In this document: in pieces, positions 1 to 8,908 of the stretch
How the letters are laid out: each line of letters begins with the position of its first letter
Position numbering within the stretch: the first letter of the stretch is position 1
Program-made: the position numbers and the translations under genes
Notes under the pieces: generated by a model
Database searches by the model: none
Seen by the model: the letters and a program-made list of their open reading frames with translations, nothing else
Told to the model about the DNA's origin: nothing
Source of the DNA: a virus
DNA length: 38,047 nt
IMG/VR virus record: IMGVR_UViG_3300010316_000022
Location: 1 to 38,047 of that record
Reading direction: 5' to 3' (one strand)

Positions 1-145
1 AATTACGCAAAAACTAATTGCCGCTGAATTGGCTTTGACTGCCACGAATTACGGTGATGCGGCTGTTAGCGTTTACGATGGCAAACGGCTGGCGCAGAAC
101 TACACAGCCGAATTGACGGTTATCATCACCCCGCCAGTCGCGTAG
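1..145 (+). CDS. C-terminal fragment of an unidentified protein (partial)
   Basis: The frame starting at position 2 is open from the window edge to a TAG at 143-145 and gives 47 residues ending in TVIITPPVA. No start is visible, so the gene begins outside the window. The peptide has alternating hydrophobic residues as in beta-rich structural proteins, but I do not recognise it. Its base composition is GC-richer than the genes that follow and resembles the cassette at the other end of the window. An antisense frame covering 14-217 is also open but reads as a shadow. A functional call is not possible. Confidence 0.4.
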   Translation, partial: ITQKLIAAELALTATNYGDAAVSVYDGKRLAQNYTAELTVIITPPVA

Positions 146-197
146 TATCACGACAACGCAGACCTGCCTCTCGGTAGTATTATTTAAAGGAAACTTT

Positions 198-557
198 ATG
201 CGGAATCTAACAGACAAACAACAGAAGTTCCTTGATGTACTCTTTGAGGAAGCTGCGGGTAATTATGTTGAAGCTAAACGCCTAGCAGGCTACAGTGACA
301 ATGTGGCTACTAGTTCTATTACAGAGGCACTCCAAGAAGAAATCCTAGAGAAGACCAAGAAGTTCTTGGTTTCCTCTGGGGTTAAAGCTGCCTGGGCTAT
401 GGTCAATGTGATGGACAACCCAACAGACTTGGGGAATAAAGAAAAGATGGCAGCAGCTAAAGACCTTCTTGATCGCGCTGGACATAAAGCTGGTGAAAAG
501 ATTGAAGTTAAAACTGATTCCCCTATTTTTATTCTGCCTGAGAAGTCTAAAGAATAA
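198..557 (+). CDS. terS: Terminase small subunit
   Basis: This 119-residue protein is the likely DNA-recognition subunit of the packaging motor, which binds the packaging site and passes DNA to the large terminase. The N-terminal half (residues about 4-40, from LTDKQQKFLDVLFEEA to AGYSD) has the helix-turn-helix layout typical of small terminases. A helical middle region and a short charged tail ending in PEKSKE follow. The start is ATG at 198, preceded by AAAGGAAAC. It lies two genes upstream of the large terminase, the usual place. The assignment rests on fold-like pattern, size and context, not on a catalytic motif. Confidence 0.75.
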   Translation: MRNLTDKQQKFLDVLFEEAAGNYVEAKRLAGYSDNVATSSITEALQEEILEKTKKFLVSSGVKAAWAMVNVMDNPTDLGNKEKMAAAKDLLDRAGHKAGEKIEVKTDSPIFILPEKSKE

Positions 558-560
558 GGG

Positions 561-589
561 TTGACAAGGACTCGTTAAATGACTAAGAT
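561..589 (+). promoter_or_regulatory. Candidate sigma70-type promoter, weak
   Basis: A perfect TTGACA at 561-566 is followed after 17 bases by TAAGAT at 584-589, which matches four of six positions of the -10 consensus. It overlaps the start of the gene at 579, so a transcript from it would begin inside that gene and serve the large terminase instead. It resembles the better promoters elsewhere in the window in having a perfect -35 box just after a stop codon. It may be chance. Confidence 0.3.
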
Positions 590-1004
590 AACCACAGAGT
601 TTAAACTACCAAAACCCAGAGAAACATCCGAGGGTTATGAATGGTTACCTGTAGTTAGAGTAGGACGTGTAGTACCATTTGGTTACTATGAGGACCCTGA
701 AGACAAGGATATCCTTAGACCGATCCCAGAAGAACTAGAACTCCTGGAGAAAGCTAAGGTCTTTCTAAAACAATACAGTTACCGAGATGTGGCTAACTGG
801 TTAAGTGAACAAAGTGGTAGGTCTATCTCCCACGCTGGATTAAGGACTAGGGTTAACAGTGAACAAAAACGTAAGACAGAGTTTGCAAACTACCGCTACC
901 TTGCCAAGCGATACAAAGAAGCTGCAGAGAAAGCAAAACACATCGAAGAAATCTCCCTTGGTAGAAGAACCAGAGGAGAAGAAGACAATACCAGCGACAG
1001 TTAA
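579..1004 (+). CDS. Helix-turn-helix protein upstream of large terminase
   Basis: This 141-residue protein has a central segment (about residues 66-90, YSYRDVANWLSEQSG then SISHAGLRTRV) with the layout of a DNA-binding helix-turn-helix, similar to that in recombinases and small terminases. A lysine- and glutamate-rich helix follows. It may be a second packaging-recognition protein or a regulator of the late genes; the sequence does not decide. It starts 21 bases after the small terminase stop. Its 3-prime end overlaps the large terminase frame by 47-146 bases depending on that gene's start, which is long for this compact genome. No enzymatic motif is visible. Confidence 0.6.
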   Translation: MTKITTEFKLPKPRETSEGYEWLPVVRVGRVVPFGYYEDPEDKDILRPIPEELELLEKAKVFLKQYSYRDVANWLSEQSGRSISHAGLRTRVNSEQKRKTEFANYRYLAKRYKEAAEKAKHIEEISLGRRTRGEEDNTSDS

Positions 1005-2445
1005 AGCTCCTGATGTTGATATAGATAGAGCTAGACGAGTTATCTTCGAAGCTATCCCTGGGCCTCAGACAGACTTCCTGGCTTCTACTGAACAAGAGTG
1101 TCTCTATGGTGGTGCTGCGGGTGGCGGTAAGAGCTACGCTATGGTTGCTGACCCTGTTCGTTACTTTAATAGTCCTAAGGCTAACATGCTTCTGGTTCGT
1201 AGGTCTACTGAAGAACTTAGAGAACTTGTTTCTGTCTCTAAAGAACTGTACCCTAAAGCAATACCAGGTATTAAGTTTCTTGAGCGAGACAAAACTTGGG
1301 TAGCTCCTAGCGGTGCCACTCTCTGGATGTCCTACCTAGATAGAGATGATGACGTAACACGTTACCAAGGTCAGGCTTTCTCTTGGATTGGTTTCGATGA
1401 ACTTACCCAGTGGCCTACACCCTACGCCTGGAACTATATGCGTACTCGTCTACGTGCTTCTAAAGACTCTGGCCTAAACCTTTACCAAAGAGCTACGAGT
1501 AACCCTGGGGGCCCAGGACACGCTTGGGTTAAGAAGGCTTTTGTTGACCCCGCTACACCTGGGGAGTCTTTCTGGGCTGTTGATCCTGAGACAGGTGAAA
1601 CTCTGGTGTGGCCTAGCAACTCTAACTTTGCTAAGGAAAACGATCTAGTAGGTAAACCGATGCTTAAGCGTAAGTTTATTCCTGCTACTCTATTTGATAA
1701 CCCTTACCTAGCTGAAGATGGTCTCTACGAAGCTAACCTCTTGTCCATGCCTGAACACCTACGTAGGCAGCTACTTGATGGTGACTGGGATATTCAAGAG
1801 GGTGCAGCCTTCCCTGAGTTTAACCGTAAGATTCACGTAATAGAACCTTATGATATTCCAGATAACTGGATGAAGTTTAGAGCGGCAGACTACGGGTATA
1901 GTTCCCATACAGGTATTCTTTGGTTTGCTGTGGACCCTTACGATGAAAAGCTCGTAGTCTACCGAGAGCTTTATGTTTCTAAAGTCTTGGCTGAAGACCT
2001 TGCTGAGATGGTTCTTGAAGCAGAGTACGGGGAGAAGATTAGGTACGGTGTACTTGACTCCTCCTTGTGGCATAAGCGCGGGGATACAGGTCCTAGTATC
2101 GCTGAGAGAATGATTGCCAAAGGTTGCCGTTGGAGACCAGCGGATAGAAGTGCAGGCTCTAGGGTATCTGGTAAGAACGAGATTCACCGTAGACTTCAAG
2201 TTGATCCTGATACTGGGCAACCAAGGGTAGTCTTCTTTAACAACTGCAAGAACACTATTGAACAACTACCTGTTATTCCTCTTGATAAAAGAAACTCTGA
2301 GGATGTAGACACTAACTCTGAAGACCACCTTTACGATACTCTTCGTTACGGTGTTATGTCTAGACCTAGAAGCAATCTCTTTGACAGAGACCCCAACTCA
2401 TACAAAAACAATTTTACACCATCTGATTCTCAGTTTGGTTACTAG
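859..2445 (+). CDS. terL: Terminase large subunit (packaging ATPase-nuclease)
   Basis: This is the motor that pumps DNA into the prohead using ATP and cuts concatemers. The ATPase domain shows a Walker A GGAAGGGKS at residues 84-92 and a Walker B ending WIGFDEL at about 176-182. The nuclease domain begins near residue 342 with AADYGY, carrying the first catalytic aspartate of the RNase H-like fold. The length (528 residues) fits the family. No ATG is available before the conserved region. The frame opens with GTG at 859, and TTG at 958 is the other reasonable start. Both lie inside the upstream gene, in another frame. The 3-prime end and the function are secure; the start is not. Confidence 0.93.
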   Translation: MNKNVRQSLQTTATLPSDTKKLQRKQNTSKKSPLVEEPEEKKTIPATVKAPDVDIDRARRVIFEAIPGPQTDFLASTEQECLYGGAAGGGKSYAMVADPVRYFNSPKANMLLVRRSTEELRELVSVSKELYPKAIPGIKFLERDKTWVAPSGATLWMSYLDRDDDVTRYQGQAFSWIGFDELTQWPTPYAWNYMRTRLRASKDSGLNLYQRATSNPGGPGHAWVKKAFVDPATPGESFWAVDPETGETLVWPSNSNFAKENDLVGKPMLKRKFIPATLFDNPYLAEDGLYEANLLSMPEHLRRQLLDGDWDIQEGAAFPEFNRKIHVIEPYDIPDNWMKFRAADYGYSSHTGILWFAVDPYDEKLVVYRELYVSKVLAEDLAEMVLEAEYGEKIRYGVLDSSLWHKRGDTGPSIAERMIAKGCRWRPADRSAGSRVSGKNEIHRRLQVDPDTGQPRVVFFNNCKNTIEQLPVIPLDKRNSEDVDTNSEDHLYDTLRYGVMSRPRSNLFDRDPNSYKNNFTPSDSQFGY

Positions 2446-2462
2446 ATCATTAAGGAATACAA

Positions 2463-4529
2463 ATGGCTGAAGACCTAATCACGAATATGGATCAAGTAGA
2501 AATGTCTGCCCTTGAGGATAGCTCAGGGGAAGGACAGTCTGATCCTCAAGCAGGGACTATTGCTTCGTATGTCATGGAGCGTTACTCCAAAGCTGCTACT
2601 GCTCGTGAGACAGAGGAGGCACGGTGGCTACGGGCTTACCGTAACTACCGAGGTATCTATGGTCCTGAAGTTGCTTTTACGGATACAGAGAAATCTAAAA
2701 TCTTTGTCAAAGTAACTAAGACCAAGGTGAACGCAGCTTATGGTCAGATCACTGATGTGCTTCTTGGTAGTGCTAAGTTCCCGCTGACCATCAACCCTAC
2801 TCGTCTTCCTGATGGTGTTGAGGATACAGTGCACTTCGAGACTAATGACCAGCTTACAAAAGCTATGGAAGAGTTCCCGGAGCTTCAGCCAGGGGAAACT
2901 ACTGATGACTTTGTTCGTCGTCTCGGCGGTCTACAGAAAGAACTAGAACCAGTCAAAGCTAAACTTCAAGCTGGTCCTGGTGTTGGTCCTACTCAGGTTA
3001 CTTTTCATCCTGCTGAGATTGCGGCTAAGAAGATGGAAAAGAAAATCCATGACCAACTAGAAGAGTCTCGCGCTAAGAAGCACCTCAGAGCATCAGCCTT
3101 TGAGTGTGCTCTCTTTGGTACAGGGGTTATGAAAGGTCCTTTTACAGCTAACAAAGAGTATCCTCAGTGGGATGATGATGGGACCTATAACCCCTTGATC
3201 AAGACTGTACCTAAAGTATCTCATGTATCTATCTGGAACTTTTACCCAGACCCTGATGCTAGTAATATGGAGGAAGCAGAGTGGGTTGTAGAGCGTCACA
3301 AGATGTCTCGTCCTCAGCTTCGTGCCCTAAAGAAACGTCCTTACTTCCGCGATACTGAGGTAGACCTTGCCCTTGAGTGGGGTGAAGACTACATCAAGGA
3401 AGACTGGGAGCAGGCTATGGAGGATGATGCCCAAGGTACTCGCACTGAGCGTTATGAGGTGTTGGAGTTCTGGGGTAATGTAGACCGTGAACTACTTGAA
3501 GACCACGATGTAGAGATTCCAGACGAGGTAGTAGACAGTGAGGACATCAGTGTAAACATCTGGGTCTGTCATGGTCGTATTCTTCGTTTGGTTGTCAATC
3601 CCTTCACACCTTCTGTTATTCCTTACTATGCTGTTCCTTACGAGATGAACCCTTATAGTATGTTTGGTGTTGGTCTTGCTGAGAACATGGATGACACTCA
3701 GACACTGATGAATGGTTTCATGCGTATGGCTGTAGACAACGCAGCACTCTCAGGTAACCTTGTGTTTGAAGTAGATGAGAACAACCTTACCCCAGGACAA
3801 GACCTTACGATTTTCCCTGGTAAAGTATTCACACGCCAAGGTGGTGCTCCTGGTCAGGCTATCTTCGGCACTAAGTTTCCAAACGTATCTAACGAGAACA
3901 TGCAAATGTTTGACAAAGCACGTCAGCTATCTGATGAGTCTACAGGGTTCCCCTCGTTTGCTCACGGACAAACTGGTGTGTCTGGTGTTGGTCGTACAGC
4001 CTCAGGTATCTCTATGTTGATGTCTGCTGCTTCTGGTTCTATTCGTACCGTTGTTCAAAACTTTGATGACTACCTTCTTGGTCCCCTAGGTAAGTCTCTC
4101 TTTGCTTTCAATATGCAGTTTGACTTTGACCCAGAGATTAAAGGTGACCTTGAGGTTAAGGCTGCTGGTACTGAATCTCTGATGGCTAATGAAGTACGTA
4201 GTCAACGGTTGATGCAGTTGCTTGGTCTTGTACAGAACCCTGTGCTTGCACCATTCGCTAAACTTGATTACATCATTCGTGAGATTGCTAAGAGCCTTGA
4301 CCTTGATCCTGACAAGGTAACTAACTCTATGCAAAAAGCTGCTATCCAAGCTGAGATTCTAAAGACATTCCAGATGAACAACCCAGAGGCAGTGCCTCAA
4401 CAGGTTCCTGCTGGTGCTCAGGTGGGTGATACTCAAGGTTCCGGTGGAGGTAACATTGGTACAGGTACTGCTCCAGTACCAGGAGAACAGGGGTTTAGTG
4501 CCAACACCGGGGAAGGACCGCCAGTATGA
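2463..4529 (+). CDS. Portal protein (head-tail connector)
   Basis: This 688-residue protein is the likely dodecameric portal that forms the DNA gate at one capsid vertex and docks terminase and tail. Evidence is its place directly after the large terminase, its size, and portal-like stretches such as VSIWNFYPDPDA near residues 258-269 and the NPYSMFGVGLAENM segment near 400. Residues around 150-210 are lysine and glutamate rich. The last 50 residues are Gly/Gln/Pro rich and probably disordered. The size is nearer to P22-type than to T7-type portals. The stop overlaps the next start as ATGA. Function is inferred from order and pattern, with good confidence. Confidence 0.85.
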   Translation: MAEDLITNMDQVEMSALEDSSGEGQSDPQAGTIASYVMERYSKAATARETEEARWLRAYRNYRGIYGPEVAFTDTEKSKIFVKVTKTKVNAAYGQITDVLLGSAKFPLTINPTRLPDGVEDTVHFETNDQLTKAMEEFPELQPGETTDDFVRRLGGLQKELEPVKAKLQAGPGVGPTQVTFHPAEIAAKKMEKKIHDQLEESRAKKHLRASAFECALFGTGVMKGPFTANKEYPQWDDDGTYNPLIKTVPKVSHVSIWNFYPDPDASNMEEAEWVVERHKMSRPQLRALKKRPYFRDTEVDLALEWGEDYIKEDWEQAMEDDAQGTRTERYEVLEFWGNVDRELLEDHDVEIPDEVVDSEDISVNIWVCHGRILRLVVNPFTPSVIPYYAVPYEMNPYSMFGVGLAENMDDTQTLMNGFMRMAVDNAALSGNLVFEVDENNLTPGQDLTIFPGKVFTRQGGAPGQAIFGTKFPNVSNENMQMFDKARQLSDESTGFPSFAHGQTGVSGVGRTASGISMLMSAASGSIRTVVQNFDDYLLGPLGKSLFAFNMQFDFDPEIKGDLEVKAAGTESLMANEVRSQRLMQLLGLVQNPVLAPFAKLDYIIREIAKSLDLDPDKVTNSMQKAAIQAEILKTFQMNNPEAVPQQVPAGAQVGDTQGSGGGNIGTGTAPVPGEQGFSANTGEGPPV

Positions 4530-4729
4530 ATTTAAGACCATTTGTGAATGACAAACATCTCTATGATGATTTTCTTGAGGAGCTTGATGGGCGTATCACT
4601 GTTCTACAAAAAACTCTTGAACAGTCTACGTCTATTGAAGACGTGTATCGAACACAAGGAGCTATTGATTCTCTTCGCAAGCTGAAGACACTCAGAGATA
4701 AAGTTAATTACGGGACTCAACATGGCTGA
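4526..4729 (+). CDS. Small coiled protein downstream of portal
   Basis: This 67-residue, highly charged protein is predicted from its composition to be mostly helical, with a likely coiled-coil stretch at about residues 18-62. It is translationally coupled at both ends: its ATG overlaps the portal stop (ATGA), and its stop overlaps the next ORF by 8 bases. Position and size would suit a minor virion or assembly factor, but nothing in the sequence identifies it. Confidence 0.6.
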   Translation: MNLRPFVNDKHLYDDFLEELDGRITVLQKTLEQSTSIEDVYRTQGAIDSLRKLKTLRDKVNYGTQHG

Positions 4730-7700
4730 AGAAATTACACCACTCTTTGAAAGACCTAGGGAAGACTTCCTAAACTATATCCGTGAGGGTAGGAGTATAG
4801 GAACTATGGACCAGGAGCAAGAAGACTTTTTGAAACGAGAGTATGCTCGGGTTAATAGTCTAACAGGAAGTATGGAAACAGAACCAGAGGAAGGCCGTAG
4901 GTCTGTCCTCGGTGGGTTTTTCTCTAAGCCTGAGGGAGCTCTTGGCTGGGACGCTCTAAGGGGCCTTAGGTTCGAGCCTAAGCTAGGGGCTGCAGGGGTA
5001 GCCCAAGGTGTGGAGCAAGCCGTCACAGCCCCTGCTAGAGCCGCTCAAGGTCTAATGCCTGAATCAGACATGGCTATTGAATCTTTTGGTACAGCCAGTC
5101 TAGTTGGTGGTTCTGGTGTAGCTCGTGCTGGTCGTGATGCTGGGCGTGTTGACGAAGAGATGGTTAACATCTTCGGTGGGCGTAGAGCTAGAGGTTTTGG
5201 TTATGACCAGTCTGGGAATCCTCTACCGCTTTCTGTTGGTAAGGACGCACTAGATCGTTTTGAAATTGATGACTCTGGGTCTGTAGCCATCCCAGGTAAC
5301 TTAAAGTCCTTTAATGGTAGTGGAGTTAAAGTAGAAAACCTCCCTGAGATTGCTGATGTATTTATTCATGACGAGTTATTTTACCAGTATCCTCAAATTA
5401 CTTCCATACGTATTGGGGTTGATGAGTCCCTAGCTGGTACAAACACCAGAGGTTATTTTCAACCAGGAGCTAATTTTATTGGGATTAACCCAAAGATTGC
5501 TTCTGACCCGCAAGCGCTTAGGAGTACTCTTACCCATGAGCTTCAACACTTTATTCAGGAAATAGAGGGTTTTTCTAGGGGTACTAGTCCTGATGCTGCT
5601 GAAGTAAGACCTATTTCAGCTCAACTCTATTGGGAGCATCAGAATAAAATTGATGAGTATCAAAAACAACTGGATGAACTTGTAAACCCGGAGTCTGTGA
5701 TAGGTATTCTAGGTGATGCGACCCAGGTTGGTTTGGATGTTTTGGAGTCTTTTGGCGTTGACCCTATAGCTGTCATTGAAAACCCAGGAAGTTTAAGACA
5801 AAATTACAATGTACCCTCCCGTATTAAAAGTTCTTATAGTTCTTTAATTTCATCTATCGAAAAAGCGCAAGGACAAATGTCACCTAGTTTCGAGGGTAGA
5901 CCATCTTCTTCAGATTTGTTGAGAGAAACACAAGGTGAGTTAGACAGCTTTATTAGAACTCTTGCTACTGAGACAGACCCATCGTTAGACCTGGGTAGTT
6001 TTCAGGAGATAGTGGATTCCTACAGAGCTGTTTATGATAAATACGGTGTTGGTCACCAGCTATATAATCTACCTCTTGACCAATTTAAATCCGCTAAGAG
6101 AGAATTAGAGACCGCTTTAGCTAACGCTCTAGGGACTCCTGAAAGACCTGAATCCTTTTTTGATTCTGCGTATGAGGCTTACCGCAGAAAAGGCGGTGAA
6201 GCGGAGGCTAGAAACGCACAGACACGTATTGACTTTGATGAGCAACAAAGATTTAGGGAAAGTCCTGAGTCTACTGAAGATGTACCTAGGATAGACCAGT
6301 GGGGTATTCCTGGGGGGTTCGCTAAGGGTGGGCTTGTAACCGATAGCAGTACAATGAGTGACTACTTCAAAGCTTCTTCTGGTATGATGTCTGAGATGGA
6401 CTTCGTGGGTAAACACAAGATGTCTACTGCAGAGTTCGAGCGTAAGTTCGAGGAGGAAAACAACATAGATATTTCAGGAGCAGAAGCTCTAACAGAAATC
6501 AAGGGAGACACCATGAAAAGTCAAATGAAACAGTTTAACCAGGGTGGTATGGCTGTTCGTACTGATCCTATTAGTGGTAACGAAGTACCAACAGGAAGCC
6601 TCCCAGAGGAAGTACGGGATGATGTCCCTGCTATGTTGTCTGAGGGTGAGTACGTTATACCTGCTGATGTAGTACGATACTTTGGTGTTAACTTCTTTGA
6701 AGGTCTGCGTGAGAAAGCTAAGGAAGGTCTTAGTGGTATGGCTGCTGATGGTCGTGTCGGTGGTCAACCTGTAGGACAGAACCAATCTCAAGAACAACCA
6801 CAGTTGAGTCAAGAAGATATGCAGGCTATCTCACAGATGGCTGAAGGAGGTATTGTTGACTCTGGTAATATTGAAGGTATCATTGACAGAGTTCTTAATA
6901 CGGTAAAGACTAACCCTGACCTACAGAATGTCTTTAAGAAGAAAGGTATTATGATGGCTGAGGGTGGTCTGGTTGATCCCCAGGGTTCATTTAATCCGGC
7001 TGATTGGTCAGTTGTAGGCTCTGGTGGAGTACCAAGTATTCCCCAAGGTAACGGAGGCTATGAGTACAAGGAGTATGTAGGTCCTAATGGACAATCCACT
7101 ATGGTTTTGTTTGTAAACGGTATGCCAACCCAGAGTGTTCCTCAGGGTTTCGTATTAGCGGGAACTCAACAACCAACACAAAGTTCACCTCGTGGTGATG
7201 GCGGTGACTCAAGAACTAGACTTTCATCTAGTCCTCGTGTAGATGGTCAAGGGTCTGGTGACTCTTTGTTGTCTAGTCTAGGTAACCCCCTTAGTAAACT
7301 AGACTTCCAGAACCCTGAGGATGTTATGTCCTGGGCTGAAGATAGACTTAAAGCTGGTGCAGGGAACAAAGGTTTGGTAAGGGCTGGTATGGCGGTCTCC
7401 CCTATAGTCGGTTTGCTTGGCGCTGGTTCTCTTAAAGCTATGGATGCCCGGCGTATTGCTGAGGTTAATGCTGCTGCTATGGCTGCTGATGATGAAGGGA
7501 ATACAACCCTTGGTGACAAACTCCGTAAAGCTGCAGAGGAAGCTAAAGGTAACTTTGGTTTGTCAGGGATTGTTCGAGAAGAATGGATGGATGGCGACAA
7601 GATTTATGATAACTTCAGGGAACGCTCTGGTAGTCAAACCCAACAGGCACTTACCCCTACTACAACAACTCGCTCGTCTTCAAACGATAGGGATGACCTA

Positions 7701-7919
7701 ACGACACGAAGCACTTCAGGTGGTGTTGAATACCAATCTGATGCTGACAGTGAAGGAGCTTATAGTCGGTCTGTAGCTACAGGCTCTACTGCTCCAACTA
7801 CTTCCGCAAGACCAACAGCAAGACCAACCGCACCCCAACCTGAAGCCGAGACTATTGAGCAAAAGATTAGTCGTGGTGGTGGTTTTAAATCCGGTGGACT
7901 AGTTACACGCCGTAAGTAA
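4722..7919 (+). CDS. Large virion-associated protein with embedded HExxH domain
   Basis: This 1065-residue protein lies between portal and scaffold and is probably packaged in the virion. Residues about 190-530 hold an inserted module whose core is LTHELQHFIQEIEGFSRG. The HExxH zinc motif is H272, E273 and H276, and the wording closely resembles zincin-like large polyvalent protein associated domains (LPD23-like). The second half has repeated GGLV-type motifs near residues 536, 607, 706, 745 and 1060, and a conserved block near 620-660 (VPAMLSEGEYVIPADVV) seen in other marine phage structural proteins. The C-terminus is Thr/Pro/Ala-rich and low complexity. I infer an injected or assembly-associated peptidase; enzymatic activity is not shown. 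The AT-richer inserted module suggests separate acquisition. Confidence 0.7.
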   Translation: MAEEITPLFERPREDFLNYIREGRSIGTMDQEQEDFLKREYARVNSLTGSMETEPEEGRRSVLGGFFSKPEGALGWDALRGLRFEPKLGAAGVAQGVEQAVTAPARAAQGLMPESDMAIESFGTASLVGGSGVARAGRDAGRVDEEMVNIFGGRRARGFGYDQSGNPLPLSVGKDALDRFEIDDSGSVAIPGNLKSFNGSGVKVENLPEIADVFIHDELFYQYPQITSIRIGVDESLAGTNTRGYFQPGANFIGINPKIASDPQALRSTLTHELQHFIQEIEGFSRGTSPDAAEVRPISAQLYWEHQNKIDEYQKQLDELVNPESVIGILGDATQVGLDVLESFGVDPIAVIENPGSLRQNYNVPSRIKSSYSSLISSIEKAQGQMSPSFEGRPSSSDLLRETQGELDSFIRTLATETDPSLDLGSFQEIVDSYRAVYDKYGVGHQLYNLPLDQFKSAKRELETALANALGTPERPESFFDSAYEAYRRKGGEAEARNAQTRIDFDEQQRFRESPESTEDVPRIDQWGIPGGFAKGGLVTDSSTMSDYFKASSGMMSEMDFVGKHKMSTAEFERKFEEENNIDISGAEALTEIKGDTMKSQMKQFNQGGMAVRTDPISGNEVPTGSLPEEVRDDVPAMLSEGEYVIPADVVRYFGVNFFEGLREKAKEGLSGMAADGRVGGQPVGQNQSQEQPQLSQEDMQAISQMAEGGIVDSGNIEGIIDRVLNTVKTNPDLQNVFKKKGIMMAEGGLVDPQGSFNPADWSVVGSGGVPSIPQGNGGYEYKEYVGPNGQSTMVLFVNGMPTQSVPQGFVLAGTQQPTQSSPRGDGGDSRTRLSSSPRVDGQGSGDSLLSSLGNPLSKLDFQNPEDVMSWAEDRLKAGAGNKGLVRAGMAVSPIVGLLGAGSLKAMDARRIAEVNAAAMAADDEGNTTLGDKLRKAAEEAKGNFGLSGIVREEWMDGDKIYDNFRERSGSQTQQALTPTTTTRSSSNDRDDLTTRSTSGGVEYQSDADSEGAYSRSVATGSTAPTTSARPTARPTAPQPEAETIEQKISRGGGFKSGGLVTRRK

Positions 7920-7972
7920 CAACGTAACTAAATAACAGGCTACCCGCTATAAGCGGCCCCAAGGAGAACTAA

Positions 7973-8836
7973 ATGACTACTGAAATTATCGAACAACCTA
8001 AGTCTGTAATGATTAACCCTAACTACACCAAGCGTAGAAACCGTGATCGTATTGAGCAAGATGAAAAAGAACTAGAAGAACTCATGGGTAAGGAACCAGA
8101 GGAGCAAGAGGAAGATGAGGCTCAAACTCCCGAAGAAGACAGTTCTGAGGAGACACCCAGTTCTAAAGAAGAACAAACCTTTAAGAAACGCTACGGTGAC
8201 CTTCGAAGGTTTGTAGCTCAAAAGGAAAAGGAATGGGAAGAAAAGCTTGAGCAGGCTAAGGAAGCTAAAGGTGGTTTCGCTCCACCTAAGTCTAATGAAG
8301 ACCTAGAAGCTTGGGCTAAGAAGTATCCTGATGTAGCTGGTATCGTTGAGTCTATTGCTGCTCGTAAAGCCCAGGAGATGTTCGAAAAGACAAGCAACCG
8401 GTTTAAAGAGTTGGATGAACTCACCTACGAGACTAAACGTAGTAAAGCAGAGACATCTATCCGTGAGGTACACCCAGACTTTGATACTCTGAAGAACTCT
8501 GATGGTTTCCACGACTGGGCTGAGGAGCAACCTAAGTGGATTACTGACGCTCTGTATGACAACCAAGATGATGCTCGGGCTGTTATCCGTGTTATTGATC
8601 TTTACAAAGTAGACAAAGGGATGACTCCAGTTGCTAAAAAAGCTAAAGCTAAAGATGCTGCTGCAGATGTATCAGCTAAACAATCTTCACCTAAACTTGA
8701 TCCAGATGGCAGTTCTACTCGTATCAAAGAGTCCGATGTAGTTAAGATGAGCGACAAAGAGTTTGAGAAGAACTACGATAAGATCATGGAGGCACAGGCA
8801 AAAGGTACTTTTGTCTACGATATTACCAAAAGGTAG
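7973..8836 (+). CDS. Capsid scaffolding protein
   Basis: This 287-residue protein is very rich in Glu, Lys and Asp. It has an acidic N-terminal third (residues about 20-65, nearly all E, D, P, S) and long predicted helices after it. That pattern and its place immediately before the major capsid gene match phage scaffolds, which guide procapsid assembly and then leave. The start at 7973 has a strong AAGGAG eight bases upstream. A lysine/alanine-rich linker near residues 220-235 precedes a short basic C-terminus, the part that usually contacts coat protein. There is no catalytic motif, so a scaffold-protease is not supported. Confidence 0.75.
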   Translation: MTTEIIEQPKSVMINPNYTKRRNRDRIEQDEKELEELMGKEPEEQEEDEAQTPEEDSSEETPSSKEEQTFKKRYGDLRRFVAQKEKEWEEKLEQAKEAKGGFAPPKSNEDLEAWAKKYPDVAGIVESIAARKAQEMFEKTSNRFKELDELTYETKRSKAETSIREVHPDFDTLKNSDGFHDWAEEQPKWITDALYDNQDDARAVIRVIDLYKVDKGMTPVAKKAKAKDAAADVSAKQSSPKLDPDGSSTRIKESDVVKMSDKEFEKNYDKIMEAQAKGTFVYDITKR

Positions 8837-8864
8837 TTGACAATACAAAGTCTACCGATATAAC
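8837..8864 (+). promoter_or_regulatory. Sigma70-type promoter for major capsid gene
   Basis: A perfect TTGACA at 8837-8842 begins right after the scaffold stop codon. TATAAC at 8859-8864, five of six to consensus, follows after 16 bases. The predicted transcript would begin near 8871 and carry the capsid and decoration genes to the terminator at 10662-10702. A dedicated promoter would explain how the capsid protein is made in large excess over its neighbours. Confidence 0.6.
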
Positions 8865-8874
8865 TACGGGTACA

Positions 8875-8908
8875 AACTAGGGAGCCCCGAAAGGATACCT
8901 CCCTAGTT
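8875..8908 (+). promoter_or_regulatory. Perfect 10-bp hairpin at start of capsid transcript
   Basis: AACTAGGGAG at 8875-8884 pairs perfectly with CTCCCTAGTT at 8899-8908 around a 14-base loop. It lies only a few bases after the predicted start of the capsid transcript and has no T-run after it. I therefore read it as a 5-prime stabilising stem-loop or RNA-processing site. A partial terminator for scaffold transcripts remains possible. The rest of the leader, 8909-9075, shows no gene, tRNA or further clear structure. Confidence 0.55.

Noticed and set aside
7944-7956. Short hairpin CCGCT-ATA-AGCGG before the scaffold gene
   Set aside because: A five-base stem with no T-run is too weak to call as a terminator or regulator.
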